A DNA stretch of 64,000 bases from Rikenellaceae bacterium. Its GTDB lineage: Bacteria > Bacteroidota > Bacteroidia > Bacteroidales > Rikenellaceae. Within the stretch, counting starts at the first letter, position 1. Each line of letters begins with the position of its first letter. Location: the NCBI GenBank assembly GCA_017442365.1, contig JAFRZW010000004.1, positions 77,445 to 141,444 on the forward strand, read 5' to 3'. Shown here piece after piece: positions 17,514-25,236 of the stretch. Under the pieces are notes generated by a model. The model had not been told where the DNA came from. It saw only the letters and a list, made by a program, of their open reading frames with translations, and ran no database searches. The position numbers and the translations under genes are program-made.

Positions 17514-18065
17514 ATGGGTAATCTTTTACGTGATATAATCAGTCGCATCTCTCTGATACAGGTATTATTACGATGTATGGGCATCGTGCTGTCATACTCC
17601 GTTGGAGCACATCTCACAGGGCAATTTCACGCGTCGAGCTATATGGGAGCTATGCTCGCTTGCACCTCGACCATCGTCGTAATGCAGGCCGAAGATGTGC
17701 GCGACTCGATTCACAGAGGGTGGCTGCGTGTTGTAGGGACTCTGATTGGTGCAATCATCGCCACGACCTACCTGCAATTCTATCCATTCACGCTGCACGG
17801 ACTTGCTATTTCGTTCTGTATTCTCGAAGTGATATGTATGGCAATGCGTGTGCCCGATGGCGGCACAGTTGCAGCTATGACGCTGATAATCATATCGATA
17901 ATATCGCAAGAGATCCCCGATTTACCACCACTCAAAAATGGCGTTCTGCGCTTTGTCGAGGGTACGATAGGCGTATTTATTGGCGTTGGAGAGCTATGGA
18001 TTGTCGAGCAGATGCAGACTCTCTATCACAAAAAAATAGGTCCGAATCGAAAGACTCGAACCTAA
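17514..18065 (+). CDS. ArAE/FUSC-like inner-membrane protein
   Basis: A 183-residue protein with about five or six hydrophobic helices, including YMGAMLACTSTIVVMQAEDVRDSIHRGWLRVVGTLIGAIIA, the conserved segment of aromatic-acid exporter/FUSC proteins. Only the membrane half is present; the cytosolic C-terminal half of full-length exporters is lacking, which is normal for the short ArAE_1 family. Substrate unknown. It is convergent with the DUF805 gene, with only 20 bases between. Confidence 0.75.
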   Translation: MGNLLRDIISRISLIQVLLRCMGIVLSYSVGAHLTGQFHASSYMGAMLACTSTIVVMQAEDVRDSIHRGWLRVVGTLIGAIIATTYLQFYPFTLHGLAISFCILEVICMAMRVPDGGTVAAMTLIIISIISQEIPDLPPLKNGVLRFVEGTIGVFIGVGELWIVEQMQTLYHKKIGPNRKTRT

Positions 18066-18085
18066 TCTCACGCTCAATGAGCGTT

Positions 18086-18583
18086 TTAGAAAATCTTACC
18101 GGGAATATGATTTTCCACGCTCAATGCCTCTCCCTCTTCGCCGTCCTCAGGCGCAGGCTCCTCTTCGACATTCCAGAACTCCTTGCCATAGACCTCCTCG
18201 GGATCAAAGTCCTCATCGACCTCGACACTGCCGATACCGCGATTGTCATACTCCTCTTCGGCGGTGGTGCGTTGCGCGAGGTAAGTGAGCATAAGTATCT
18301 GACCAACAACGGGTACTAACATCACCGAAAGCCACCAGCCGCTACGCGAAGTGTCGTGCAGACGGCGCACCATTGCGGCCGTTGCGGGCAGCAAATTGAT
18401 CACCGAGAAAATCGCAGTAGCCATAAACGGGAATGGGGCAACGTCGTTAAGTACAAATACATCGAGCGCAGCGCAAGCGATGTAGATCCAAAGAGTAATG
18501 CTGACATAGACCCAAAATGGGCGACGAGCGAGCGATCCGCGGTAGTCGAACGTATGTTTCCAGATATCGAGATATGTTTTCAT
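18086..18583 (-). CDS. DUF805 membrane protein
   Basis: A 165-residue protein starting MKTYLDIWKHTFDYRGSLARRPFW; this start is preferred because the family begins with such a segment (FxGRxxRxxFW-like), and the extra 20 upstream codons look non-coding. Four hydrophobic helices and the LPATAAMVRRLHDTSRSGWW signature identify DUF805. The C-terminal about 50 residues are very acidic (EEEYDNRGIGSVEVDEDFDPEE), unusual for the family. Function unknown. Confidence 0.85.
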   Translation of the reverse strand: MKTYLDIWKHTFDYRGSLARRPFWVYVSITLWIYIACAALDVFVLNDVAPFPFMATAIFSVINLLPATAAMVRRLHDTSRSGWWLSVMLVPVVGQILMLTYLAQRTTAEEEYDNRGIGSVEVDEDFDPEEVYGKEFWNVEEEPAPEDGEEGEALSVENHIPGKIF

Positions 18584-18681
18584 AGTGCAAAAATTGTATC
18601 GAGTTATTATGACAAATGTAGCGATTCGGCGCGAGAATTGCAATTGAAACCGTCGAAAAACGCAAAAAAATGCTGTGAAGG

Positions 18682-18712
18682 TTTGCAGATTGTGAAAAAT
18701 GTATTACTTTTG
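18682..18712 (+). promoter_or_regulatory. tRNA-Asp promoter
   Basis: TTTG (18682-18685), 19 bases, TACTTTTG (18705-18712), 21 bases before the tRNA: full consensus. Confidence 0.75.
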
Positions 18713-18733
18713 CACCTGCAAACGTTGCAAAAC

Positions 18734-18807
18734 GGTGTGGTAGTTCAGCTGGTTAGAATGCCTGCCTGTCACGCAGGAGGTCGCGAGTTCGAGTCTCGTC
18801 CATACCG
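18734..18807 (+). tRNA. tRNA-Asp (anticodon GTC)
   Basis: A 74-nt cloverleaf: acceptor GGTGTGG/CCATACC with one G-U pair, D arm, anticodon stem-loop CCTGC-CTGTCAC-GCAGG with anticodon GTC, and T-arm CGCGAGTTCGAGTCTCG. CCA is not encoded. Confidence 0.95.
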
Positions 18808-18808
18808 C

Positions 18809-18850
18809 AAAAGTCCCGAGATCATTTTGGATTTTGGGACTTTTGATTTT
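18809..18850 (+). terminator. Terminator of tRNA-Asp
   Basis: AAAAGTCCC (18809-18817) pairs with GGGACTTTT (18836-18844), followed by a T-rich stretch. Confidence 0.7.
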
Positions 18851-18875
18851 ATGTGCATTGACTTAACACTCGCGA

Positions 18876-18914
18876 CCCCCTAAGCCTCCCATATCAAGGG
18901 GAGGTTTGGAGGGG
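18876..18914. repeat. Palindromic intergenic repeat
   Basis: CCCCCTAAGCCTCCC, a 7-base loop, then GGGGAGGTTTGGAGGGG: an imperfect palindrome with CCTCCC/GGGAGG at the core. Sequences of this form are a frequent dispersed intergenic element in Bacteroidota genomes (from general knowledge). Here it separates two diverged copies of a tRNA-tail segment. Confidence 0.6.
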
Positions 18915-18926
18915 TTGTCAAAAGAG

Positions 18927-18979
18927 AGATCGCGAGCAGGCACGCGCGTAGCGCGGGCTCAAGTCTCGTCCATACCGCA
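18927..18979 (+). pseudogene. tRNA-Asp 3'-end remnant
   Basis: AGTCTCGTCCATACCGCA at 18962-18979 is an exact copy of 18792-18809 (the T-arm 3' side, acceptor strand and following CA). Upstream, GATCGCGAG at 18929-18937 echoes the GGTCGCGAG of the real gene, but the intervening bases form a different CGCGC/GCGCG hairpin. No D arm or anticodon arm remains, so it cannot make a tRNA. Confidence 0.7.
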
Positions 18980-18980
18980 G

Positions 18981-19011
18981 AAAGTCCGAAGAGTAATCTT
19001 CGGGCTTTTTT
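18981..19011 (+). terminator. Terminator after the tRNA remnant
   Basis: AAAGTCCGAAGA pairs with TCTTCGGGCTTT, followed by TTT; same position relative to the tRNA tail as the terminator at 18809, supporting duplication of the whole unit. Confidence 0.75.
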
Positions 19012-19050
19012 GTTTATGTATGTTGGTTAGGAACTCGCGACCGACTAAGC

Positions 19051-19085
19051 AAAAAAAGATAGCGACACCGTGATGGTGTCGCTAC
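19051..19085 (-). terminator. Terminator of the DUF4465 lipoprotein gene
   Basis: TAGCGACACC (19060-19069) pairs with GGTGTCGCTA (19075-19084); the A7 run at 19051-19057 gives the T-tract on the minus strand. Confidence 0.85.
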
Positions 19086-19174
19086 CCTATTCGGCAGAGA
19101 TTGTCAGGAGCTTATTTAGATGTCTGGCAAATACGTATTAATAATTCAAAAGCTGACAATCTCAGCCGTTGCGA

Positions 19175-20296
19175 TTAGAAGCGTACAGCTACATCGTCAT
19201 ACGCAAAATATGCGGGGCAATTCAAGCCATAATCGCCACTCAGATCAGCACTACCTACAATATTAAACGTAATCTTTGCGACTTTGCCCAAGCACGATAG
19301 ATCGAACTTTGTCCACTCATTTACAATCTTATCCTTACCGTCGCAAAGCATAAACTCGGTCGTTGCCGTTACGTTACCCTCTACATCATAACCCGTTGCA
19401 ACGATCTTATACCACGTATCATCACCCGCAGGAGTTGAGAAACCATCGCCATTTGCCAACGAATTATACACGTAGCTGGTATTGGTAACGTACATATGAT
19501 CAACTACGCGCTCCACATTATCAGCAAAATAGAAATAGGGAACAACGGTTTTCCACGACTTATCATCGACATAACCATTCTGCACACAGAAGTTTTTCGA
19601 ACCGCCGTGGCCAGCACCCTCAGCCGTTCCCGTCGAGATCGAAAGCTGAGTCTCGTAGCTCGCTGCGGTGTAATCCTCCATAAAATAGTTCGAAATTGCG
19701 TGGCCACCGTTCCAATATGCGCCACCATCGATTATACCCGACGCCAACTCCGTATTTCCCGCATCGTGCCACTCATAGCCCGTATATGAGTAATCGTTGT
19801 AGAGCAGCGGACCGCCATACTGGGGATCGTCGATCAGATCCGACCACGTCTCAACGGGATAACCACACCCCGAAATAGCATACGAGGTGAACTTCACATC
19901 TGCGTCCTCGAAGGTCAGTGTGCGAATTTCGACCTTCGGAATCGTAATCACACGACCATCGGCCAACGTAATAATAACCGTCGTATCGGTCTCCTCGATC
20001 GAAACGAAGAACGAATCTCCCTCTGCTCCATCGACGCCATTTCTGATCTCCAAGCTCGACCCGTCGCTGAACATCAATTTGTAGCCATTCTCGGTCTGCT
20101 CGGTGCCCGTAATCACCTTGCCCTTATTCAGAGCGTCAATCAGCGACGACAACGTAGCGATATCCTCGCTATTTGCCTGAACTTGTTCTTTGAGGTTGTC
20201 GATCTCACCCCACAGGTCCGAATCATCATAACAACCCGTCAGCGTTACGCTCATCAGCGCAACTGCCAAAAATGTAAAAAATCTTTTCATAGACAT
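19175..20296 (-). CDS. DUF4465 lipoprotein, probable surface cobamide-binding protein (BtuH-like)
   Basis: A 373-residue lipoprotein. Signal peptide with lipobox LTGC, lipidated Cys22 followed by YDDSD, acidic residues that favour surface export in Bacteroidota. A short coiled coil (LWGEIDNLKEQVQANSEDIATLSSLIDAL) and a DUF4988-like module with GVDGAEGDS come next. The C-terminal about 230 residues fit DUF4465 (FEDADVKFTSYAISGCGYPVETW, GHGGSKNFCVQNGY, AYFAYDDVAV). DUF4465 proteins in gut Bacteroidota include BtuH, a surface vitamin B12-binding lipoprotein. The cobalamin riboswitch upstream strongly supports a cobamide role. No btuB or btuG is adjacent. An alternative start at the second Met (20290) changes little. 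Confidence 0.78.
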   Translation of the reverse strand: MSMKRFFTFLAVALMSVTLTGCYDDSDLWGEIDNLKEQVQANSEDIATLSSLIDALNKGKVITGTEQTENGYKLMFSDGSSLEIRNGVDGAEGDSFFVSIEETDTTVIITLADGRVITIPKVEIRTLTFEDADVKFTSYAISGCGYPVETWSDLIDDPQYGGPLLYNDYSYTGYEWHDAGNTELASGIIDGGAYWNGGHAISNYFMEDYTAASYETQLSISTGTAEGAGHGGSKNFCVQNGYVDDKSWKTVVPYFYFADNVERVVDHMYVTNTSYVYNSLANGDGFSTPAGDDTWYKIVATGYDVEGNVTATTEFMLCDGKDKIVNEWTKFDLSCLGKVAKITFNIVGSADLSGDYGLNCPAYFAYDDVAVRF

Positions 20297-20549
20297 TTGG
20301 TTTTAAGTATTAAATAAAAAAAATGTCATAGCTTGAGGTTATACCAGCAGACTACGACACAAACATATTTAAGACTCAAAACTACGGCTTTCGACCGACG
20401 CAGCACACGGATACAACTTGTACTAACCATCGACACGACACCTCAATAACAATGTCGGTCGCGCATAACCAAGTGCGCAAAAATTACGGTTCGGAAAAAC
20501 ATTGTCTTGATTCTTACCCGTAATCCTGCGAGCATAAAATCCACGTATC
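20297..20549 (-). promoter_or_regulatory. Long leader between riboswitch and lipoprotein start
   Basis: About 250 bases of 5' leader with no convincing ORF. It should hold the expression platform, but I could not define an anti-terminator/terminator pair. A short open frame crossing the riboswitch was judged not coding. Confidence 0.5.
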
Positions 20550-20710
20550 GCACAGGCAGGTCTTCTGACTTGTTCCGTCGATCGCGCCTTCCCAGTTTTC
20601 ACCAGTGGCAAAGAGAGCGATCGCTCAAAATTCCTCGATCACAGAGGAATGGAACTCACAGCAACAGGCATTGTTCGGGATTTACACCCGATTCCCTTTT
20701 CACTTTTTGC
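20550..20710 (-). promoter_or_regulatory. Adenosylcobalamin (B12) riboswitch
   Basis: The minus strand carries the B12 box AAGTCAGAAGACCTGCCTGT (20552-20571), the conserved GCCACTGG (20602-20609) followed by GGGAAGGCG, and upstream the GGGAATCGGGTGTAAATCC core with the TGTTGCTGTGAG segment. Order and spacing fit the cobalamin aptamer. It lies upstream of the DUF4465 lipoprotein and should repress it when cobamides are plentiful. Confidence 0.93.
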
Positions 20711-20837
20711 GACGTGCAGTCGCTCAAAGCTCCGTGTGCAATGACAAAGATATGCAAAAAATTGTTAATCTGTATACAATTCCCTGAAAAATATTGCGAA
20801 AAATACTCCCGCACAACTTTCGCAACACTAACCGCCC

Positions 20838-20879
20838 CCCAAAAAAACAACAAGCGACCGTCCGTAATGGACGATCGCT
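20838..20879 (-). terminator. Terminator of rplS
   Basis: AGCGACCGTCC (20853-20863) pairs with GGACGATCGCT (20869-20879); the A7 run at 20841-20847 supplies the T-tract on the minus strand. Confidence 0.8.
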
Positions 20880-20908
20880 GTGTCGTGTAAGGATTAACGC
20901 CAGAGGGT

Positions 20909-21277
20909 TTACTTGTTCGAAACCATACGCTTCTCCTTGATACGAGCCTTCTTACCGGTGAGCTCACGCAGGTAGTAGATACGTGCACGGCGAACAACAC
21001 CAACCTTGTTCAGCTCGATCTTCTCGATGTGGGGCGAGTAGAGGGGGAAGATACGCTCAACGCCTACGCCATTCGAAATCTTGCGAATGGTAAACATCTT
21101 GGTCATACCGCGACCCTTGATCTGGATAACTACACCGCGGAAGCTCTGCAAACGCTCCTTGTTACCCTCGACGATTTTGTAGGTTACGGTAATGGTATCA
21201 CCGCTCTTGAATGCGGGAATCTCCTTCTCCGCCCACAAAGCCTGCTCAACAGACTTGATAATTTGATCCTTGTTCAT
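20909..21277 (-). CDS. rplS: 50S ribosomal protein L19
   Basis: A 122-residue ribosomal protein at the 30S-50S interface. The central segment [29 protein letters not shown] and the ending [21 protein letters not shown] are standard L19. Monocistronic, with its own terminator; trmD and rimM, its usual proteobacterial neighbours, are absent. Confidence 0.97.
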   Translation of the reverse strand: MNKDQIIKSVEQALWAEKEIPAFKSGDTITVTYKIVEGNKERLQSFRGVVIQIKGRGMTKMFTIRKISNGVGVERIFPLYSPHIEKIELNKVGVVRRARIYYLRELTGKKARIKEKRMVSNK

Positions 21278-21570
21278 TGTTATAACAATTGTTTTGAATT
21301 TAGCGCGAAATATTACGGCTGCACGAATCCTACCATAACGATCTCAATTTCCGACCGATAATCCCGTTGTGCCACTACCCTCCTCCGACATCTGCTATTA
21401 CACAAAGCCTTCGAAAAAACAGCTACACCCCTCGGCTCGCACCCACGTAAGAGATTTCTACACTCCCATTTGGGACGACAAAAATAAGGGATAAAATGGT
21501 CTTAGACAAATTTTTGAGGTTAAAAATGCTTTTGAGCGTGGAAAGATGTGTTAAAAAGGCGGATTTTACC
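21278..21570. other. Intergenic region between rplS and surE
   Basis: About 290 bases between divergent genes. Apart from presumed promoter sequence at both edges I see no ORF, repeat or stable hairpin here. Confidence 0.6.
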
Positions 21571-21578
21571 TATCTTTG
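21571..21578 (+). promoter_or_regulatory. surE -7 element
   Basis: TATCTTTG, 32 bases before the ATG at 21611. No exact -33 TTG at the usual spacing. Confidence 0.5.
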
Positions 21579-21610
21579 TGGGTGTATAGGACCTAAATTT
21601 GGATAAATTA

Positions 21611-22378
21611 ATGACCAAACCACTGATATTCATTACTAACGACGACGGCGTGAACGCCAAGGGTTTCCGCCAATTGGTCGATGTTGCGGCACACTATGGA
21701 CGCGTCGTGGCGATCGCTCCTGCTGAGGTGCAGTCGGGCAAGTCGAACGCTATCACGATGTTCAAACCGCTATTTTTGCAGAAGGTTGTCGATGAGCCCG
21801 ACAAGCAGATCTACTCACTTACGGGCACTCCGGTCGATTGCGCCAAGATGGCCTTTGACCATCTGTTGCTTGGCGAGAAGGTTGCACTGTCGCTGTCGGG
21901 CATCAACCACGGCTCGAATGCAGGAATCAATGTACTCTATTCGGGCACGATGGGAGCAGCTATGGAGGGTAGCTTCTATGGTTGCCCGTCGGTTGGTTTG
22001 TCGATTGACGACCACGATGCCGACGCCGATCTCGATGGCGCGTTAGAGATTGCCAAGATGATGATCGAGAAGATGCTCAGTACTCAGTTCGACGAACAGG
22101 TATGCCTCAATGTCAATGTGCCGAAGGGTCGCTCTGAGGAGTTGAAAGGTGTGCGTGTGTGCCGCCAAACGCGCGGTTTTTGGCGCGAGGAGTACGATTG
22201 TCGCCAGGACCCTCGCGGCAACGACTACTTTTGGTTGCAGGGTGCATTCTGTAATGCTGAGCCCGAGGCCGAGGATACCGACGAATGGGCATTGAAGAAT
22301 GGCTACGTTGCGGTTGTTCCGGTCAAGGTCGATATGACCAACTACTCATTGATGGAGCGCTTGAAAGGGATAATGTAA
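21611..22378 (+). CDS. surE: 5'/3'-nucleotidase SurE
   Basis: Metal-dependent survival protein that dephosphorylates nucleoside monophosphates. The 255-residue protein starts at the ATG giving MTKPLIFITNDDG; a TTG four codons earlier is possible. D11 and D12 of TNDDG are the metal ligands, with S/N ligands in QSGKSNAIT and SGINHGSNAGINVLYSGTMGAA, which is diagnostic. Full length. It is followed by a terminator and is not linked to pcm or nlpD as in E. coli. Confidence 0.95.
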   Translation: MTKPLIFITNDDGVNAKGFRQLVDVAAHYGRVVAIAPAEVQSGKSNAITMFKPLFLQKVVDEPDKQIYSLTGTPVDCAKMAFDHLLLGEKVALSLSGINHGSNAGINVLYSGTMGAAMEGSFYGCPSVGLSIDDHDADADLDGALEIAKMMIEKMLSTQFDEQVCLNVNVPKGRSEELKGVRVCRQTRGFWREEYDCRQDPRGNDYFWLQGAFCNAEPEAEDTDEWALKNGYVAVVPVKVDMTNYSLMERLKGIM

Positions 22379-22398
22379 GCCCCCTAATAATCAATAGC

Positions 22399-22435
22399 AA
22401 GGCCGCATTCCACGTTTTGGAGTGCGGCTTTTTTT
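22399..22435 (+). terminator. Terminator of surE
   Basis: GGCCGCATTCC pairs with GGAGTGCGGCT (one G-T pair) and ends in T7. Confidence 0.82.
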
Positions 22436-22517
22436 GAGTAGAAGGGCAATTGTTATGCAATCGGACACAATGGTTATCTACGCGCGATAGGTCCATTATG
22501 GTATATTTCGGAAACAA

Positions 22518-22555
22518 AAAAATCTCTGATAATCGAGTGATTATCAGAGATTTTA
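22518..22555 (-). terminator. Terminator of tRNA-Lys
   Basis: AATCTCTGATAATC (22521-22534) is perfectly complementary to 22539-22552 around a GAGT loop; an A-run at 22515-22522 gives a T-run on the minus strand just after the tRNA. Confidence 0.85.
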
Positions 22556-22560
22556 TCAGG

Positions 22561-22633
22561 TGATCCGGCCGGGGCTCGAACCCGGGACCCCAACATTAAA
22601 AGTGTTGTGCTCTACCGACTGAGCTACCGGATC
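22561..22633 (-). tRNA. tRNA-Lys (anticodon TTT)
   Basis: A 73-nt cloverleaf on the minus strand: acceptor GATCCGG/CCGGATC, anticodon arm CAACA-CTTTTAA-TGTTG with anticodon TTT, T-arm CCGGGTTCGAGCCCCGG, discriminator A. Confidence 0.95.
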
Positions 22634-22676
22634 ATCGCCATACTCTCAAAGGTCGAAACCTCGATTTTTGGTGGTG

Positions 22677-22708
22677 CAAATGTATAAACTATTTTCCATT
22701 TGCACAAA
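22677..22708 (-). promoter_or_regulatory. tRNA-Lys promoter
   Basis: Minus strand TTTG (22705-22708), 20 bases, TACATTTG (22677-22684), about 44 bases before the tRNA. Confidence 0.7.
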
Positions 22709-22784
22709 TTATTCGCTGCTTTTTTTCGTTCTTATAGCTCATATATCTATTTTAGACGCAACTTTTACAATTTTTGCCTCGCAT

Positions 22785-22815
22785 TTTGCAGTGTAGAATA
22801 ATTTGGTTATATTTG
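22785..22815 (+). promoter_or_regulatory. Promoter of the carboxyspermidine dehydrogenase gene
   Basis: TTTG (22785-22788), 19 bases, TATATTTG (22808-22815): full consensus, 38 bases before the ATG. Confidence 0.75.
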
Positions 22816-22852
22816 CCAAGATAAGAAATCAATAAACAAATAAGATAGAACT

Positions 22853-24043
22853 ATGTGTAAAGCTCTGATTATCGGTGCAGGCGGTGTCGGCACCGTTGTA
22901 ACACAGAAAGTTGCGGCTAATCCCATCTTTACCGATGTGATGCTCGCAAGCCGTACTAAATCGAAATGTGATGCTGTTGCCGAGCAGATCGGCGGCGGTC
23001 GTGTAAAGACGGCTCAGGTCGATGCCGACAGTGTGCCCGAATTGGTTGCGCTGATGAAGGAGTACAAGCCCGATATCGTAATCAACGTGGCTCTCCCCTA
23101 TCAGGATCTGACCATTATGGACGCTTGCTTGGAGTGCAACGCCAACTATCTCGATACGGCCAACTACGAGCCTAAGGACGAGGCTAAGTTCGAGTATTCG
23201 TGGCAGTGGGCTTATCAGGAGCGTTTCCGCGAGAAGGGTTTGACGGCGATCTTGGGTTGTGGTTTCGACCCGGGCGTAACGGCAATCTTCACCGCTTACG
23301 CTGCTAAGCACCACTTCGACGAGATTCACTACTTGGATATCGTTGATTGCAACGCCGGCAACCACGGTATGGCATTTGCCACCAACTTCAACCCCGAAAT
23401 CAACATTCGCGAGGTAACGCAGAAGGGTCGTTATTGGGAGAATGGCAAGTGGGTGGTAACCGAGCCACACGAGATTCACAAGCCGCTGAACTATCCCGAG
23501 ATTGGCGAGCGTGAGTCGTATCTGATCTACCACGAGGAGTTGGAGTCGCTCGTGAAGAACTACCCCACCATCAAGCGCGCACGTTTCTGGATGACCTTTG
23601 GTCAGGAGTATCTGACCCACCTGCGCGTGATCCAGAATATCGGTATGGCACGCATTGATCCGATTATTTACAATGGTGTTGAGATCGTTCCTATTCAGTT
23701 CTTGAAGGCTGTTCTGCCCGATCCCAAGTCGCTCGGCGCAAACTACCACGGTCAGACCTCGATCGGCTGCCGTATTCGTGGTATCAAGGACGGCAAGGAG
23801 CGTACCTACTATATCTACAACAACTGCGACCACGAGAAGGCATTTGCCGAGACGGGTACTCAGGCTGTCAGCTTCACTACGGGTGTTCCCGCAGCGTTGG
23901 GTGCGTCGATGTGGGCTAAGGGTCTGTGGCGCGGTGCAGGCGTATTCAACGTTGAGGAGTTCGATCCCGATCCGTTCCTGGCTGAGCTGGGCGAGCAGGG
24001 TCTGCCCTGGCACGAACTGTTCGATGTTGATATCGAGTTGTAG
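22853..24043 (+). CDS. Carboxynorspermidine/carboxyspermidine dehydrogenase (saccharopine dehydrogenase family)
   Basis: NADPH-dependent condensation of aspartate semialdehyde with putrescine or diaminopropane to carboxyspermidine/carboxynorspermidine. The 396-residue protein opens with the Rossmann motif IIGAGGVGTVVTQKVA, followed by VINVALPYQDLTIMDACLE and ILGCGFDPGVTAIFTAYAAKH, typical of this saccharopine-dehydrogenase-like group. The product would be the substrate of the decarboxylase at 12852. True saccharopine dehydrogenase is the alternative, but length and the co-occurring nspC favour polyamine synthesis. Codon bias suggests high expression. The strong promoter upstream and terminator downstream make it monocistronic. 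Confidence 0.88.
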   Translation: MCKALIIGAGGVGTVVTQKVAANPIFTDVMLASRTKSKCDAVAEQIGGGRVKTAQVDADSVPELVALMKEYKPDIVINVALPYQDLTIMDACLECNANYLDTANYEPKDEAKFEYSWQWAYQERFREKGLTAILGCGFDPGVTAIFTAYAAKHHFDEIHYLDIVDCNAGNHGMAFATNFNPEINIREVTQKGRYWENGKWVVTEPHEIHKPLNYPEIGERESYLIYHEELESLVKNYPTIKRARFWMTFGQEYLTHLRVIQNIGMARIDPIIYNGVEIVPIQFLKAVLPDPKSLGANYHGQTSIGCRIRGIKDGKERTYYIYNNCDHEKAFAETGTQAVSFTTGVPAALGASMWAKGLWRGAGVFNVEEFDPDPFLAELGEQGLPWHELFDVDIEL

Positions 24044-24060
24044 TCAAGCGGATGCTGCAA

Positions 24061-24107
24061 ACTAAAAGACCGCCTTCCGAAATTTCGGAGGGCGGTCTTA
24101 GTTTTTG
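24061..24107. terminator. Bidirectional terminator
   Basis: AAGACCGCC pairs with GGCGGTCTT, with an inner TCCGAAATTTCGGA palindrome and flanking A- and T-runs, between the convergent dehydrogenase and AraC genes. Confidence 0.88.
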
Positions 24108-24122
24108 GGGTGCAGCGCGGGG

Positions 24123-25019
24123 CTACTTTGCCGAGAGTTTGTACTCGCTGGGCGACATTCCGGTCAAGTGTTTGAAATACTTGCCGAAGAACGACTGCGA
24201 CGAGAAATTAAGTTCGTAGGCAACCTCCTGAATACTCATCGTCGAGTAGCGCAACAGAGTTTTTGCCTCGGTAATCACGTAGCTATCGATCCATTCAGCA
24301 GCCGATTTACCGCTGAAATCCTTAATAAGCAACGAAAGATATTTGGGTGTAACGCACATCTGTTCGGCATAGAAGCCGACCGTGCGTTCGCGCTTGAAAT
24401 TCTCCGACAGCAGAGTGATGAACTTAGCGAAATACTCCTCACGGCGATTGCGCACCGAGCGTTCCTTCTCATCGAGCACCTGCGGACGCTGTTCGTAGGT
24501 ACCACTGATTCGATAAAACATCGACATCAACAGACCACGCACAATCTCATCACGATGGGCAAGATCGCTATTGTTTGAGATATTTTCGAGCAGATCGAAA
24601 TAACGTTCAATATCCTCTTGTTGTTCTTGGGTCAGATTGACCAACGGATTGTAGGCCAAACGCATAAACAGCGGCAATGAGTTCTTGACATCGACCTGCA
24701 ACATACGCATAAAGTCCTGCGAAAGCATAATGCCACGTACGGTTGCAGTAGGATAGCCCGCCTCGATTTTGAGAACATTGTTGGGGAATGTCATCAAGAG
24801 CGAGCCTTTATTGATGCTCATCTCTTTAAGATTCACCGTGCCATTTTCCGTACCATCGATGCACAGAATAACGGTGAAAGCCTTCATTCGTACGGTCCGT
24901 CCTTCGATGAAGTGATCGCCACTCGATGCACGGAATACATAGAAATCATCGTAATTGTCCTTATGTCCCACAACCTCTTTGATCTGCGGAACTGTCAATT
25001 CAATTAATTCATTTTCCAT
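24123..25019 (-). CDS. AraC-family transcriptional regulator
   Basis: A 298-residue regulator. The N-terminal about 190 residues are a cupin-like sensor domain (FTVILCIDGTENGTVNLKEM, GSLLMTFPNNVLKIEAGY). The C-terminal about 100 residues are the double helix-turn-helix: FYAEQMCVTPKYLSLLIKDFSGKSAAEWI and IQEVAYELNFSSQSFFGKYFKHLTGMSPSEYK. Ligand and targets are not apparent; the neighbours (carboxyspermidine dehydrogenase, umuDC) give no clear target. A CAAAGGTA at 25050-25057 (TACCTTTG on the minus strand) is a probable -7 element. Confidence 0.92.
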   Translation of the reverse strand: MENELIELTVPQIKEVVGHKDNYDDFYVFRASSGDHFIEGRTVRMKAFTVILCIDGTENGTVNLKEMSINKGSLLMTFPNNVLKIEAGYPTATVRGIMLSQDFMRMLQVDVKNSLPLFMRLAYNPLVNLTQEQQEDIERYFDLLENISNNSDLAHRDEIVRGLLMSMFYRISGTYEQRPQVLDEKERSVRNRREEYFAKFITLLSENFKRERTVGFYAEQMCVTPKYLSLLIKDFSGKSAAEWIDSYVITEAKTLLRYSTMSIQEVAYELNFSSQSFFGKYFKHLTGMSPSEYKLSAK

Positions 25020-25049
25020 AGTATATATTTTTTGACTTTTTTACTAATG

Positions 25050-25057
25050 CAAAGGTA
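25050..25057 (-). promoter_or_regulatory. -7 element of the AraC-type gene
   Basis: TACCTTTG on the minus strand, 30 bases before the ATG; no clear -33 element. Confidence 0.45.
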
Positions 25058-25236
25058 TTAATAATTACCAAATCAAAATAATATTGCGCCGTTATTTCGA
25101 CCTTTCGGACAATAGCATAATAATTTCATACCAACAGCCACGATTGTTCGAAAGCGGAACACTCCGTTCGCTTTTGTTTTGCTTGCTTATAAATAACGTT
25201 CGTAGAGGTGGGTTTATTGCCTAACGCGCAACTAAA

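Noticed and set aside
20423..20611. Short minus-strand frame across the B12 leader
   Set aside because: It runs through the riboswitch and has an improbable composition; treated as non-coding.
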